Source: Bdellovibrionaceae bacterium UBA6502
Lineage (GTDB): Bacteria; Bdellovibrionota; Bdellovibrionia; Bdellovibrionales; UBA840
Direction: 5' to 3'
Length of the DNA stretch: 11,270 nt
Assembly: GCA_002436415.1 (NCBI GenBank)
Contig: DJMA01000010.1
Location: 1-11,270, forward strand
This document shows positions 1 to 6,690 of the stretch, one piece after another. The notes beneath the pieces were generated by a model. It had not been told where the DNA came from. It searched no databases and saw only the letters and a list, made by a program, of their open reading frames with translations. Both the position numbers and the translations under genes were made by a program. The stretch's first letter is position 1; each line of letters begins with the position of its first letter.

Positions 1-51
1 GTCCCGTTTTTGGGGTACAGATCATTTGGAGAGGCTTTTTTTTAAGAAAAG

Positions 52-465
52 CTAAGCAAAAATCCTATGTAGCAAGGCTTGTAGTTTGCTTTGCCTCTGA
101 AATTGTTCTTCCACAGAATATTCAAGTTCCTTAAAATTTCCCCAAATGGGTTTCGGCCAGGCCTCGTCATCTTTGAAACGAACTACGTGATGCAAATGCA
201 ATTGAGGCGTCATATTACCTAGAGCCGCAAAGTTTAACTTGTCTGCTTTGTACTCGATCATTAAAGCACCCTGCAACATATAAGCCTCTTCCATGACTTT
301 TTGGTAGTGACCAATTTCTAGCTCATAAATATCTTTAAGGTTCTCTGCTTTGGGAATTTGAATGACCCAATAAAAAGGAGATTTATTATGCATCAAAAAC
401 ACTGAATTTGATGTTTCTAGTAATTTAGGTAAGGACTTAAAATCAGTATGTAATTCAAAGCTCAT
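52..465 (-). CDS. HIT-domain protein (histidine triad nucleotide hydrolase-like)
   Basis: The protein has 137 residues. HIT proteins hydrolyse or transfer nucleotides from nucleoside phosphates such as diadenosine polyphosphates in the cytoplasm. The triad region is at about residues 86-97, with His90, His92 and His93 after Pro87-Gln88. Aligned to the canonical H-x-H-x-H, the first His is Gln88, the nucleophile would be His90 and the last His92. The stretch around the triad, with the following DDEAWPKPIWG (99-109), matches a proteobacterial HIT subgroup that I recall having the same Gln. The ATG at 465 was chosen over an in-frame ATG at 516 because an AAAGGA ribosome site lies just upstream of it and the family starts with MxFELH. 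The gene is single and divergent from the YciH gene. The family is confident; the substrate is unknown. Confidence 0.9.
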   Translation of the reverse strand: MSFELHTDFKSLPKLLETSNSVFLMHNKSPFYWVIQIPKAENLKDIYELEIGHYQKVMEEAYMLQGALMIEYKADKLNFAALGNMTPQLHLHHVVRFKDDEAWPKPIWGNFKELEYSVEEQFQRQSKLQALLHRIFA

Positions 466-742
466 AGTTTTCCTTTCGAATATTGAATGTTTAAAACATC
501 CAATAGAATCTATCAATCTTTTATTAAAAACTACGCTGCCTAATAAATACTAAGGATATGAAGCTTTGGTCGATGCTTTGTAGCAAACTTTAAATTTCAA
601 ACTTCCTTCAAGGAAACCAATGAAATATTGAAATCATATAGTAGCGCAGCAATGCTTTAAAAACAGTAAGCTTTTCCTAAAGTTTTCCCCTTCCTACTTT
701 AAAAACTCTAGCTTCTTTGGTAAAAATAGTAGTGGAGAAAGT
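466..742. promoter_or_regulatory. Divergent intergenic region between HIT and yciH genes
   Basis: This 277-base AT-rich spacer must contain the promoters of both flanking genes. I see no pair of -35 and -10 boxes good enough to name. The clearest structure is a 13-base perfect dyad at 603-615 (TTCCTT, C, AAGGAA), a possible protein-binding site. A good ribosome site (GGAG, about 6 nt from the ATG) precedes the plus-strand gene at 743, and AAAGGA precedes the minus-strand start at 465. No RNA gene was recognised. Confidence 0.4.
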
Positions 743-1072
743 ATGAAAGATAAAAAATTAGTTTGGTCAGATGACCTTGGCGACTTGAGAAAGTCAAAAA
801 ACTCTACTCCGTCAGATGATACTATTGATGAATCCAGCATCTGTTTGGAAATAAGAAGACTCACTAGCGGCAAAGGCCGCACCGTTATAGAGATAAAAGG
901 CTTACCTAACAACAAGGCATGGAACAAGAAACTCGCCAAAAATCTAAAGAAAAAGTTAGGAGTAGGCGGCGCATACAAGGACAATTACATTGAAATTCAT
1001 GGTGAAAAGATTGAACCTGTTAAAAGCTATTTAGAGAGCATCAACATTAAGTTTAAACAAACAGGCGGTTAA
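743..1072 (+). CDS. yciH: YciH/SUI1 family translation initiation factor-like protein
   Basis: This 109-residue protein is almost the length of E. coli YciH (108) and collinear with it. A variable N-terminal tail (about 1-32) is followed by a SUI1/eIF1 fold (about 33-106). Family hallmarks include TSGKGRTV (41-48), LKKKLGVGGAYKD (68-80), IEIHG (83-87) and the terminal GG. YciH-type proteins resemble eukaryotic eIF1 and are thought to act at the small ribosomal subunit, influencing initiation fidelity; the physiological role in bacteria is unsettled. The start is supported by GGAG about 6 nt upstream of the ATG. A small exported protein follows 16 nt after the stop, probably co-transcribed, with no obvious functional link. 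Confidence 0.93.
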   Translation: MKDKKLVWSDDLGDLRKSKNSTPSDDTIDESSICLEIRRLTSGKGRTVIEIKGLPNNKAWNKKLAKNLKKKLGVGGAYKDNYIEIHGEKIEPVKSYLESINIKFKQTGG

Positions 1073-1088
1073 TTCCAAATGATCTGCA

Positions 1089-1418
1089 ATGAAGTTTTTA
1101 TTTTGTGCCATTTTATTTTGGAGCATCAACGGATTTGCTCAAGAGTCTCTTGAGTGTAAACTATTTCTAAACGGTAGCATTCAAGCAAAAAGCAGAATCG
1201 CATTGCCGCTTAAAAATAAAACGAAATGGACTAGCTTTGAAGGCCTAGAGTTTTCTATTTCAGGACCTAACAAAATAAAACACTTTGTGATTGAAATTTT
1301 TAATCCAACAATTCCATCGCGTAGCTATATTGAAGGAGAACTAGAGGACCAAGGAGACTCCTTGGCCTATGCTTCCTGGACACGCTCTTCTTTATTAGAA
1401 GTTAAATGCTCAAGGTAA
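1089..1418 (+). CDS. Small exported protein of unknown function
   Basis: I do not recognise a family. The 109-residue product begins with a signal peptide: Lys2, a hydrophobic core at residues 3-14, then GFA before Gln18, giving likely cleavage after Ala17. The mature part of about 92 residues is probably periplasmic. It has only two cysteines, Cys23 near its start and Cys107 two residues from its end, which could form a disulfide joining the termini. The middle looks beta-rich and polar. The gene lies 16 nt downstream of yciH on the same strand. No clear ribosome site precedes the ATG, so translation may depend on ribosomes finishing yciH. The signal peptide and open frame make it likely to be real. 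Confidence 0.7.
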   Translation: MKFLFCAILFWSINGFAQESLECKLFLNGSIQAKSRIALPLKNKTKWTSFEGLEFSISGPNKIKHFVIEIFNPTIPSRSYIEGELEDQGDSLAYASWTRSSLLEVKCSR

Positions 1419-1421
1419 AAT

Positions 1422-1441
1422 AGTTTTCAGATAGCAAAACT
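1422..1441 (-). terminator. Possible weak terminator of the flavin reductase gene
   Basis: The arms AGTTTT (1422-1427) and AAAACT (1436-1441) form a 6-bp inverted repeat with an 8-base loop. Read on the minus strand, the hairpin is followed by ATTTT, as expected for a weak intrinsic terminator just past the minus-strand stop at 1442. The stem has a single G-C pair, so the call is tentative. Confidence 0.35.
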
Positions 1442-1963
1442 TCAAATATCTTTTACCAATGACTTTAACTCATTAAGTAAATTTGGGTCTTTGAAATCAA
1501 AGCCACTATCGCTGTAATGCTCATAGAAATTTGGAAGAGAAAAACCTGCCTTCACTTCAGCTCCGAAGAATCCAAGCGAGTTCTTCGCAATTTCTAAAAC
1601 ACTGCTCGCACCATTAGGCCCTGGCGAACTGGACAAAACCAACATTGGAGTATTTTGAAAAACCTCTCTCTGATCACGAGAACTCCAGTCCAAAATATTT
1701 TTAAAAGCCGCGGTAAAATTCCCATTATGCTCAGCAAAGGAAGCAATTACCAAATCAGCATCCTGAAATTTCCTTGAGAAATCTTTTGCTTTTTGTGGAA
1801 TTCCTTCTGACTGCTCTCTCTGTTCACTATAAATCGGCATTTCGAAATCATTTAAATCCAGAACCTCTAAATCCGCGTTCTCAATCAGTGAGCCTGCGTA
1901 AGTCGCCAGTTTTTTGTTTATTGAATCTTTGCTATTACTTGCTCCAAAAGCCACTACCTTCAT
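1442..1963 (-). CDS. NAD(P)H-dependent FMN reductase family flavoprotein
   Basis: This 173-residue protein has a flavodoxin-like fold. Family members use NAD(P)H to reduce FMN, quinones, azo dyes or metals in the cytoplasm. The N-terminal beta strand and phosphate-binding loop are seen at MKVVAFGASNSKDSINKKLA (1-20), where SSR-like motifs usually sit. AEHNGNFTAAFKNILDW (77-93) matches the family's P-x-Y-N-x-x-x-x-x-x-LKNAIDW region, with the usual Pro-Glu-Tyr changed to Ala-Glu-His. SSSPGPNGAS (111-120) corresponds to the second flavin loop. AGAGG upstream of the ATG supports the start. The length is normal for the family (about 170-190). It is a single gene and the electron acceptor cannot be read from sequence. 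Confidence 0.88.
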   Translation of the reverse strand: MKVVAFGASNSKDSINKKLATYAGSLIENADLEVLDLNDFEMPIYSEQREQSEGIPQKAKDFSRKFQDADLVIASFAEHNGNFTAAFKNILDWSSRDQREVFQNTPMLVLSSSPGPNGASSVLEIAKNSLGFFGAEVKAGFSLPNFYEHYSDSGFDFKDPNLLNELKSLVKDI

Positions 1964-2260
1964 AATTACCTCTTAGTTTGTTTTCACTCGATTTTTTACT
2001 TTCAATAGCCTTACATATTCTCTAGATCAATGACCTACCAAAATCTAGAAACATTATCTCTCTCTTTTAGTGTTTTAAAAAGAGGATATTTTGCAAACCT
2101 ATGTTGCCTAAAAAGAACAGCCTATGTTCGCCTCGGCAAATGCAAATCTCTCTTTGTTAGATACCTATTCTCTATAGCAACATTAACGAATTGTGTTAAT
2201 TTAGTATTTTCTTATAAGCATTTAGTTGTTGATCAAGTTTTCCGCTGTTAGCCTTGAAGC
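1964..2260. other. Divergent gap of about 300 bases with short repeats
   Basis: No convincing gene lies here. A 73-codon open frame at 2030-2251 has no ribosome site, no recognisable domain and no coding-like composition. The visible structures are a 7-bp stem CTCTTTT/AAAAGAG (2062-2068 and 2078-2084) and a near-identical direct repeat of CCTATGTT then GCCT at 2098-2109 and 2121-2133. A candidate promoter for the peptidase gene lies at 2191-2218. The minus-strand flavin reductase promoter should lie near 1980-2030; TTGATC and TATTGA spaced by 17 are the best but weak fit. Confidence 0.4.
2191..2218 (+). promoter_or_regulatory. Candidate sigma-70-like promoter for peptidase operon
   Basis: TTGTGT (2191-2196) and TATAAG (2213-2218) are separated by 16 bases and end 42 bases before the ATG at 2261. 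Each hexamer matches the general consensus at four or five positions. In AT-rich DNA such matches arise often, so position and orientation are the main support. Confidence 0.35.
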
Positions 2261-2929
2261 ATGAAGATTGCATTTTTCACTATAGTTCTACTTTCTTGTT
2301 TCACACTAAATGCGAGTTTTAAAGCTCACGACAGTGAGAAATCTCTAACCACTAAAGAACCAGTTATTTCAAAAACACTCTTTCAAAGAACCATAATAAA
2401 TATTGCTAAGGAATTCCAAGAGCTTCCTGACTGGTTGAATGAAAAATTATTGGTCTATGCTGACTGGAACTCACCAACAGCAGATTCTGCACTTGCGAGA
2501 AGATGGGATAATGCTCAGCTTTTAGTTTACCGTGGAATGGCACATAGAAGAGAAATTGATCCCGATAGTTTAGCCTTGATTGTATGCCATGAGTTGGGAC
2601 ACTTATATGGAGGCGCTCCTTTAAAACCAGAAGGAAAATACATTGCTGCCGAAGGACAGGCTGACTACTTTGCAACTAGGTATTGCCTACGAAGAGCACT
2701 TGCTAGTATTCGTAAGGATAGAATTGATGAGCGTGCCCTTGCCGCTATCCATAGAGTAGGAGCATTTTTAGCGAATAACTGGGAACACCCCATTCCCGGC
2801 TTTAAAACCCCTGCCCAAAATTCAGTTAGTAAAACCATCCTAGATCACCCAAAACCACAGTGTCGCTTTGATACTTATTGGGCCGGATACAATGGAATGC
2901 CAAGGCCCAATTGTTGGTACGCTCCTTAA
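2261..2929 (+). CDS. Exported HELGH zinc metallopeptidase-like protein
   Basis: This 222-residue protein carries the zinc motif HELGH (His110, Glu111, His114). Downstream EGQADYFA (131-138) supplies a candidate third zinc ligand, Glu131 or Asp135, an arrangement typical of gluzincin-like peptidases. The N-terminus has Lys2 and a hydrophobic stretch to about residue 18, so export is likely; cleavage after Ala18 is possible. An LLSC sequence (10-13) resembles a poor lipobox, so a lipoprotein cannot be excluded. The C-terminal QCRFDTY (200-206) and PNCWY (216-220) place two cysteines that could pair. I recall similar uncharacterised proteins in Bdellovibrio-type genomes, but no named family can be assigned. 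It heads a pair with the NTF2-like gene, whose ATG lies 1 nt after this stop. The substrate is unknown. Confidence 0.8.
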   Translation: MKIAFFTIVLLSCFTLNASFKAHDSEKSLTTKEPVISKTLFQRTIINIAKEFQELPDWLNEKLLVYADWNSPTADSALARRWDNAQLLVYRGMAHRREIDPDSLALIVCHELGHLYGGAPLKPEGKYIAAEGQADYFATRYCLRRALASIRKDRIDERALAAIHRVGAFLANNWEHPIPGFKTPAQNSVSKTILDHPKPQCRFDTYWAGYNGMPRPNCWYAP

Positions 2930-2930
2930 A

Positions 2931-3296
2931 ATGACAAAGCTACCTGAGACAAAACTATCAAAAATTGTTAATGACCAAGTCACTGCCTATAACGCCAAAG
3001 ATTTAGAACTCTTTCTTAGCTTCTATCATCAAGAAATCGAAATCTATATCGAAGCTGAAGAAGTTCCAAAAATTATCGGCATTGAAGATTTTCGGATTCA
3101 CTACAGAAACTTCTTTAACACAAACCCAAATGTCAAAGCTGAAATCATCTTTGAAGTCATTGAAGATTCAATTGTTTATCAGCACGAAAAACTAAGTGGG
3201 CGAAGTGATGGCAGCTTAGAGAGCACTTATGCTGTGAAATATCAAATTTTAGGCGAAAAAATCAAGAGTGTTCGTTTTAAGAGACTCGAAGATTAA
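2931..3296 (+). CDS. SnoaL-like / NTF2-like family protein
   Basis: This 121-residue alpha+beta protein fits the SnoaL/NTF2-like cone fold, as in steroid delta-isomerase relatives. Features are an N-terminal helix with VTAYNAKDLELFLSFY (about 17-32), an EIEIY strand, a GIEDFRIHYRNFF helix region (50-62) and beta strands containing YQHEKLSGR. Members may be small-ligand enzymes or binding proteins, so no reaction is assigned. The ATG at 2931 is preferred to an in-frame ATG at 2868 because the earlier one lies deep inside the peptidase gene and its extra residues match nothing in the family. The chosen start follows the upstream stop by 1 nt and lacks a clear ribosome site, pointing to termination-reinitiation coupling. 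It has no signal peptide although its partner does. Confidence 0.85.
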   Translation: MTKLPETKLSKIVNDQVTAYNAKDLELFLSFYHQEIEIYIEAEEVPKIIGIEDFRIHYRNFFNTNPNVKAEIIFEVIEDSIVYQHEKLSGRSDGSLESTYAVKYQILGEKIKSVRFKRLED

Positions 3297-3297
3297 T

Positions 3298-3399
3298 TTC
3301 AGTATTAGATTCTACTAGAACTCGTTAAAAGACATAAAGAACAAACTAAAAAAATCGCAATAATGAACTTGATTTTTACCCAAGGAATTCAATACTGAA
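3298..3399. repeat. 102-base noncoding element bounded by inverted repeats
   Basis: The left end (3298-3312) and the reverse complement of the right end (3385-3399) agree at 13 of 15 positions; the outer nine, TTCAGTATT, are perfect. The interior is AT-rich with no ORF. It fills most of the gap between the convergent NTF2-like and radical SAM genes, beginning 1 nt after the former's stop. It may be a bidirectional termination structure with a long loop, or a small non-autonomous element. There is no obvious target-site duplication (taat left, gcgc right). Confidence 0.5.
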
Positions 3400-3416
3400 G
3401 CGCAAAGACCAAGGCC

Positions 3417-4268
3417 TTACTTGAAGCGGTTTATGTAGCTACAATGCCTACAAAAGTCTTCGACCCTTTTGTTATTTTCAAATCCTCTTTTCATTCGTAC
3501 CGCTCTTTCTGAGTTAATGATTTCAGAAAGATCTTCCTCAAAAACATTACCGAGATTAATGTTTGCTTCTTTATCTAAGCAACATGGTACGACGCTACCA
3601 TCAGCATGAATTCCGATATGAGTTTTGAGACCATTACATCTACCACTACTTCCTTGGTCTGGAATCTCCAGACTTGGCCATTCAAACCTAGAATCAAAAT
3701 GTAGATATACTTTGTTCCATACCTTCTTTGATTTTTTAAATGACACATCCACATTGCGATTTATTGTGACTTCATAAAACTTTTCTACTAATCGAAAAAT
3801 TAATTCGTTCTCTTTTGACTCAATTCCATTGTTCCACAAACGTAGATTTACATAGCAATCAGGGCTTCTTTGCTCTAGATATTTAGTGAACTTCAAAATT
3901 TTAAATAAATACTCATCGATTGGCTTGTGTTTAAAATTATCGGTAAAGCTTTGCAGAGAAAAATTAATTTGCCTCACAGCCTTTGAACAAAGAATTTCTT
4001 GATACCTTTGCAGTAGTATTCCATTGGTTGTGATTTGTAAAGAGACACTCTGTTCTTCACAAAAACTCACTATCTTCTCAAACTCAGGATGCGCTAATGG
4101 CTCGCCCATTAGGTGGAGACAAATCTGTTTACTAAAAGCCTTGGCCTGCAACACTGCATGTTGTACTTTTTCAAGAGACATAACTTTTTTATCTCTCTCC
4201 ACTACTGGACAGAAACTGCACTGCAAGTTACAGATGTTACTAATTTCAATATGAATTCGATCCATCAT
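3417..4268 (-). CDS. Radical SAM/SPASM domain protein
   Basis: This 283-residue enzyme has the radical SAM cluster motif CX3CX2C at Cys13, Cys17 and Cys20, binding a [4Fe-4S] cluster that cleaves S-adenosylmethionine. MGEP (54-57) is the SAM-binding GGE-like motif, and ITTNG (79-83) is another conserved strand. The C-terminal part is SPASM-like: Cys211, DGSVVPCC with Cys229 and Cys230, then Cys273 and Cys276, enough ligands for at least one auxiliary cluster. SPASM enzymes often modify peptides or proteins, but this compact type is commonly found alone and its substrate is not known to me. ATG codons at 4268 and 4265 are both possible; AAGAG lies somewhat far upstream. No maturation, export or protease gene is adjacent. 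Confidence 0.9.
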   Translation of the reverse strand: MMDRIHIEISNICNLQCSFCPVVERDKKVMSLEKVQHAVLQAKAFSKQICLHLMGEPLAHPEFEKIVSFCEEQSVSLQITTNGILLQRYQEILCSKAVRQINFSLQSFTDNFKHKPIDEYLFKILKFTKYLEQRSPDCYVNLRLWNNGIESKENELIFRLVEKFYEVTINRNVDVSFKKSKKVWNKVYLHFDSRFEWPSLEIPDQGSSGRCNGLKTHIGIHADGSVVPCCLDKEANINLGNVFEEDLSEIINSERAVRMKRGFENNKRVEDFCRHCSYINRFK

Positions 4269-4656
4269 TGGAAATGGCTCTTAGAAATTAGGTATGTTGA
4301 AAAAAACAAACTAAGGATAACGAAACCACACAATGGGCATCTCCAATAAACCAACCGGCCATGACCTTGGTTTAAAATCAAGCATGCCTGTCGACATACT
4401 CTTTAATTAGTTACAAGTACTCAGTCAGTTTTGATCATGCAATTGTTCCGGAGCCTTACTCCAATCACAGCTTTGCTTACTAAGCTCTTAATTAAAGCTT
4501 AAGTAAAACTCATGTCCACACTTAGACCATTTTCCATTGTATAGTATAAATTTAGAAACTCTAGCATTTCGTTGCAGCCTGCAATAATATCAAAAGCCAA
4601 AGCCTAAAACACAGCACCCCAAGTCTTATCGATAATAATTGAATGATTCCTATTAC
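4269..4656. other. 388-base gap upstream of the radical SAM gene
   Basis: No established gene is visible. It presumably holds the radical SAM promoter and the 3' end of the LysR transcript. Three tiny ATG frames occur: 28 codons on minus (4311-4397, product ending in WFRYP), 22 codons on minus (about 4502-4570) and 25 codons on plus (4333-4410, overlapping the first). None has a well-spaced ribosome site. A strong dyad lies at 4477-4506 and a 10-base palindrome TTATCGATAA at 4626-4635. The gap could be a decayed gene or a regulatory RNA region. Confidence 0.4.
4477..4506. repeat. Near-perfect 30-base dyad
   Basis: The arms TTACTAAGCTCTTAA (4477-4491 region) and TTAAAGCTTAAGTAA (4492-4506) are reverse complements apart from one unmatched base in each arm. 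No T-run follows on plus, and the minus side continues into AGCAAAG, so it is a poor intrinsic terminator. A protein-binding site or an RNA hairpin is more likely. Confidence 0.5.
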
Positions 4657-5553
4657 TTAAAGACGATTCCTCATTTCTGCAACTATCATATCTGATACGA
4701 GTTTTATTCTTGCCGTCTCGTGCATTGAAACTGGTGACACTAAATGAACCGAATACCCCATATAGGACCAATCAGGAAGCACCCTAACCAAAGCTCCACT
4801 CTGGATATCACTGCTACATAAATAATGCGGCACCAAAAGTAAGCCAGCACCTTCTTTAGCCATCGCAATTAGGCTAGACATTTGATTACAAGTTACTATT
4901 GGTTCAATGGAGATTTGCGATTTCTTCTTTGCCGACTGTAGGACAAATTTATGACTTACTTTACTATCACCAATACTTAAAAATCTAGCTCCCTTTAAAT
5001 CCTTAGGAGCTTTTATTTTTCCATAACATTTGAGATACTCTTTCGAAGCAACTAGCACCATTTCCAACTGACCAATGTACTTTGCTTTTAATTGACTATC
5101 GTTCAAGTTACCCAATCTGATGGCCAAATCATATCCGTCCCTTACAAGATCAACCACCTTATCCGTTAACTCTAATTGGAAATTTAGTTTAGGGTTAGTA
5201 CGACTTAAAACGCCAATGATCGGAGACAAAATATGAGTTCCTACATCTTCTGGCGCTGTCATTTTTATTAGACCCATGGGTTGAGAATCAACATCATAGA
5301 TGTTTTTTTGCGCCTCTTCCAGGGCTTGTATCGGACCGACACATTCATCAAAATACCTTCTCCCCGCTTCGGTAAGGCTTTGCTGCCTAGTTGTCCTAAG
5401 GAGTAGTTTAGCATTGGTGATAGCTTCTAATTGCGAGATTGCTTTACTCACCGTCGACTTTGGTAAACCTAGTAAATTCGCAGCCTTAGTGAAACTGCCC
5501 TGTTGCACAACCTTAACAAAAATCTGTGTTAACTCTAGTTTCATTGTTTCCAT
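4657..5553 (-). CDS. LysR family transcriptional regulator (CrgA-like subgroup)
   Basis: This 298-residue protein has the usual LysR length. The N-terminal winged helix-turn-helix spans about residues 6-64; GSFTKAANLLGLPKSTVSK (19-37) is the DNA-contacting motif and LLLRTTRQQSLTEAG (50-64) the wing. A linker helix leads to the effector-binding domain (about 93-295) with the typical LVRDGYDLAIRLG (136-148) and AKEGAGLLLVPHYL. This resembles the CrgA-like group, which often controls a divergent oxidoreductase. The divergent NmrA-like gene, 88 bases away, is the obvious target, together with the regulator's own promoter. The start is ambiguous: the ATG at 5553 has no ribosome site, while the ATG at 5544 is preceded by GGAAAC. 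The effector is unknown. Confidence 0.92.
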   Translation of the reverse strand: METMKLELTQIFVKVVQQGSFTKAANLLGLPKSTVSKAISQLEAITNAKLLLRTTRQQSLTEAGRRYFDECVGPIQALEEAQKNIYDVDSQPMGLIKMTAPEDVGTHILSPIIGVLSRTNPKLNFQLELTDKVVDLVRDGYDLAIRLGNLNDSQLKAKYIGQLEMVLVASKEYLKCYGKIKAPKDLKGARFLSIGDSKVSHKFVLQSAKKKSQISIEPIVTCNQMSSLIAMAKEGAGLLLVPHYLCSSDIQSGALVRVLPDWSYMGYSVHLVSPVSMHETARIKLVSDMIVAEMRNRL

Positions 5554-5562
5554 AGAGAAACA

Positions 5563-5590
5563 ATATTATTCAAAAATACACACTAATCAA
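5563..5590 (-). promoter_or_regulatory. Candidate promoter of the LysR gene in shared control region
   Basis: On the minus strand TTGATT (complement of 5585-5590) and TAATAT (complement of 5563-5568) are separated by 16 bases. Transcription would begin near 5556, only a few bases before the ATG at 5553 and about 12 before the ATG at 5544, which favours the second start or a nearly leaderless message. The whole 5554-5641 spacer should contain the LysR operator; many T-N11-A matches exist in such AT-rich DNA and none stands out. Confidence 0.35.
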
Positions 5591-5641
5591 CAATTACTTT
5601 TTCAACGATAATAAAGCATCAGTTAAACACAGGAGTAAACA

Positions 5642-6481
5642 ATGAGTAATAAAATACTAGTAATAGGATCAAACGGAACGGTTGGACAAGAGATTGTGAA
5701 CCAATTAAGAGCAAAGGCTGAGCCATTAAAACTAGCAACAAGTAAATCACCTAGTTCTAATGAGTATGTTCAATTAAATTTGAGCACGGGCGAGGGTTTG
5801 GATAGCGCTTTCGAAGGAGTGGATCGCGCCTTTTTACTTTCACCTCCAGGCTTTGCCGATCAATACAGTCTTTTGTCTCCAGCAATTGCAAAAGCAAAAG
5901 AAAAGGCTTTGAAGAAAGTGGTTTTAATGACTGCCATGGGGGCCGACGCAGATGAGAACTCTGCCTTTCGAAGAGCTGAATTGGAGTTGATTCAATCAGG
6001 AATGGATTACAACATTATTCGTCCCAATTGGTTTTTTCAAAACTTTAACACCTTTTGGTTACACGACCTATTGGAAGAACGTAAAATTAAACTTCCAGCC
6101 GGAGATGCAAAGGTAAGCTTTATTGATAGTAGAGACATATCAAGTGTTGCCGTAAAGCTCTTAACCACAGATGAATTTGTTAATAAAGAATTCAATTTGA
6201 CGGGACCTGAATCAATCAACCATAGGGAAGTAGCAGATGCCATTGAAAATGAAATTGGCGAGACCGTTGAATACAAGGAGGTTGAGCCACAAGTTTTAGG
6301 TGATGTGCTTCTAAATGTTGGCCTTCCAAAAGATTATGTAGACTTCATGCTTTTAATCTTTGGCTACCTTAAAGAAGGCTATAATTCACAAATCACCAAT
6401 TCTGTTGAAGAAATCATAGGTCGAAAGCCCATCTCATTAAATCAGTATGTGGCAGATAACAAAAAGTCTTGGCTTAAATAA
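5642..6481 (+). CDS. NmrA-like atypical SDR / NAD(P)-binding oxidoreductase
   Basis: This 279-residue protein begins with a Rossmann fold: beta strand ILVIGSNGTVGQ with the glycine motif GSNGTVG (9-15) that binds NAD(P). RPNWFFQNF (127-135) is characteristic of the NmrA / quinone oxidoreductase 2 (YtfG-like) group. I see no convincing catalytic YxxxK of classical SDRs, as usual in this atypical group, so it may be a quinone or azo-compound reductase or a redox sensor. The length matches the family (about 280-290). AGGAG 6 nt before the ATG is a strong ribosome site. It is transcribed away from the LysR gene, probably under its control in response to an electrophile or quinone-like compound; that is inference from layout. 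A terminator follows at 6490. Confidence 0.9.
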   Translation: MSNKILVIGSNGTVGQEIVNQLRAKAEPLKLATSKSPSSNEYVQLNLSTGEGLDSAFEGVDRAFLLSPPGFADQYSLLSPAIAKAKEKALKKVVLMTAMGADADENSAFRRAELELIQSGMDYNIIRPNWFFQNFNTFWLHDLLEERKIKLPAGDAKVSFIDSRDISSVAVKLLTTDEFVNKEFNLTGPESINHREVADAIENEIGETVEYKEVEPQVLGDVLLNVGLPKDYVDFMLLIFGYLKEGYNSQITNSVEEIIGRKPISLNQYVADNKKSWLK

Positions 6482-6489
6482 TAATCATC

Positions 6490-6515
6490 AGGCCGGAGAT
6501 CATCCGGCCTTTGTT
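6490..6515 (+). terminator. Rho-independent terminator after the NmrA-like gene
   Basis: A perfect 8-bp GC-rich stem, AGGCCGGA (6490-6497) with TCCGGCCT (6503-6510), encloses a 5-base loop and runs into TTTGTT. It lies 8 nt after the stop codon. The T-tract is short and interrupted, but the stem stands out in this AT-rich DNA. Confidence 0.85.
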
Positions 6516-6605
6516 AAGCTTTAGAAGTTGTTATAAACTTCTCAAATTTCAATTGCCTTTTAGTTTTCAAAAAAGTCACATTTGCAAAGCATGTAAAATT
6601 ATCTT

Positions 6606-6621
6606 CTTGAGAATTTTCAAG
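6606..6621. promoter_or_regulatory. 16-base dyad upstream of the CorA-like gene
   Basis: CTTGAGAATTTTCAAG is symmetric apart from one pair of positions. It lies 147 bases before the CorA-like start, in an AT-rich spacer (6516-6767) with no gene. It may be an operator; no regulator is known. Confidence 0.3.
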
Positions 6622-6673
6622 TAAGTAGAACTATATACATATCTCTCAGTTTTTAATTAAAATATAATCAGCT

Positions 6674-6690
6674 CTTTAAATGATTTAAAG
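6674..6690. promoter_or_regulatory. 17-base perfect inverted repeat upstream of CorA-like gene
   Basis: CTTTAAA and TTTAAAG flank TGA symmetrically, about 78 bases before the CorA-like start. TATAAA at 6710-6715 could be a -10 box downstream of it, although no matching -35 box is clear. AT-only dyads arise by chance here, so the role is tentative. Confidence 0.35.

Noticed and set aside
34..52. GCTTTT/AAAAGC hairpin just past the HIT gene as its terminator
   Set aside because: The stem has few G-C pairs, overlaps the stop codon and is not followed by a T-run on the minus strand.
694..984. Minus-strand 96-codon open frame opposite yciH
   Set aside because: It lies antisense to the clear SUI1-like gene and has low-complexity, hydrophobic composition typical of a reverse-strand shadow.
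2030..2251. A 73-codon plus-strand open frame in the gap before the peptidase gene
   Set aside because: It has no ribosome site, no domain, an erratic composition, and overlaps repeats and the likely promoter of the next gene.
4113..4349. Plus-strand open frames antisense to the radical SAM gene
   Set aside because: They mirror a gene with clear catalytic motifs on the other strand and show no family features.
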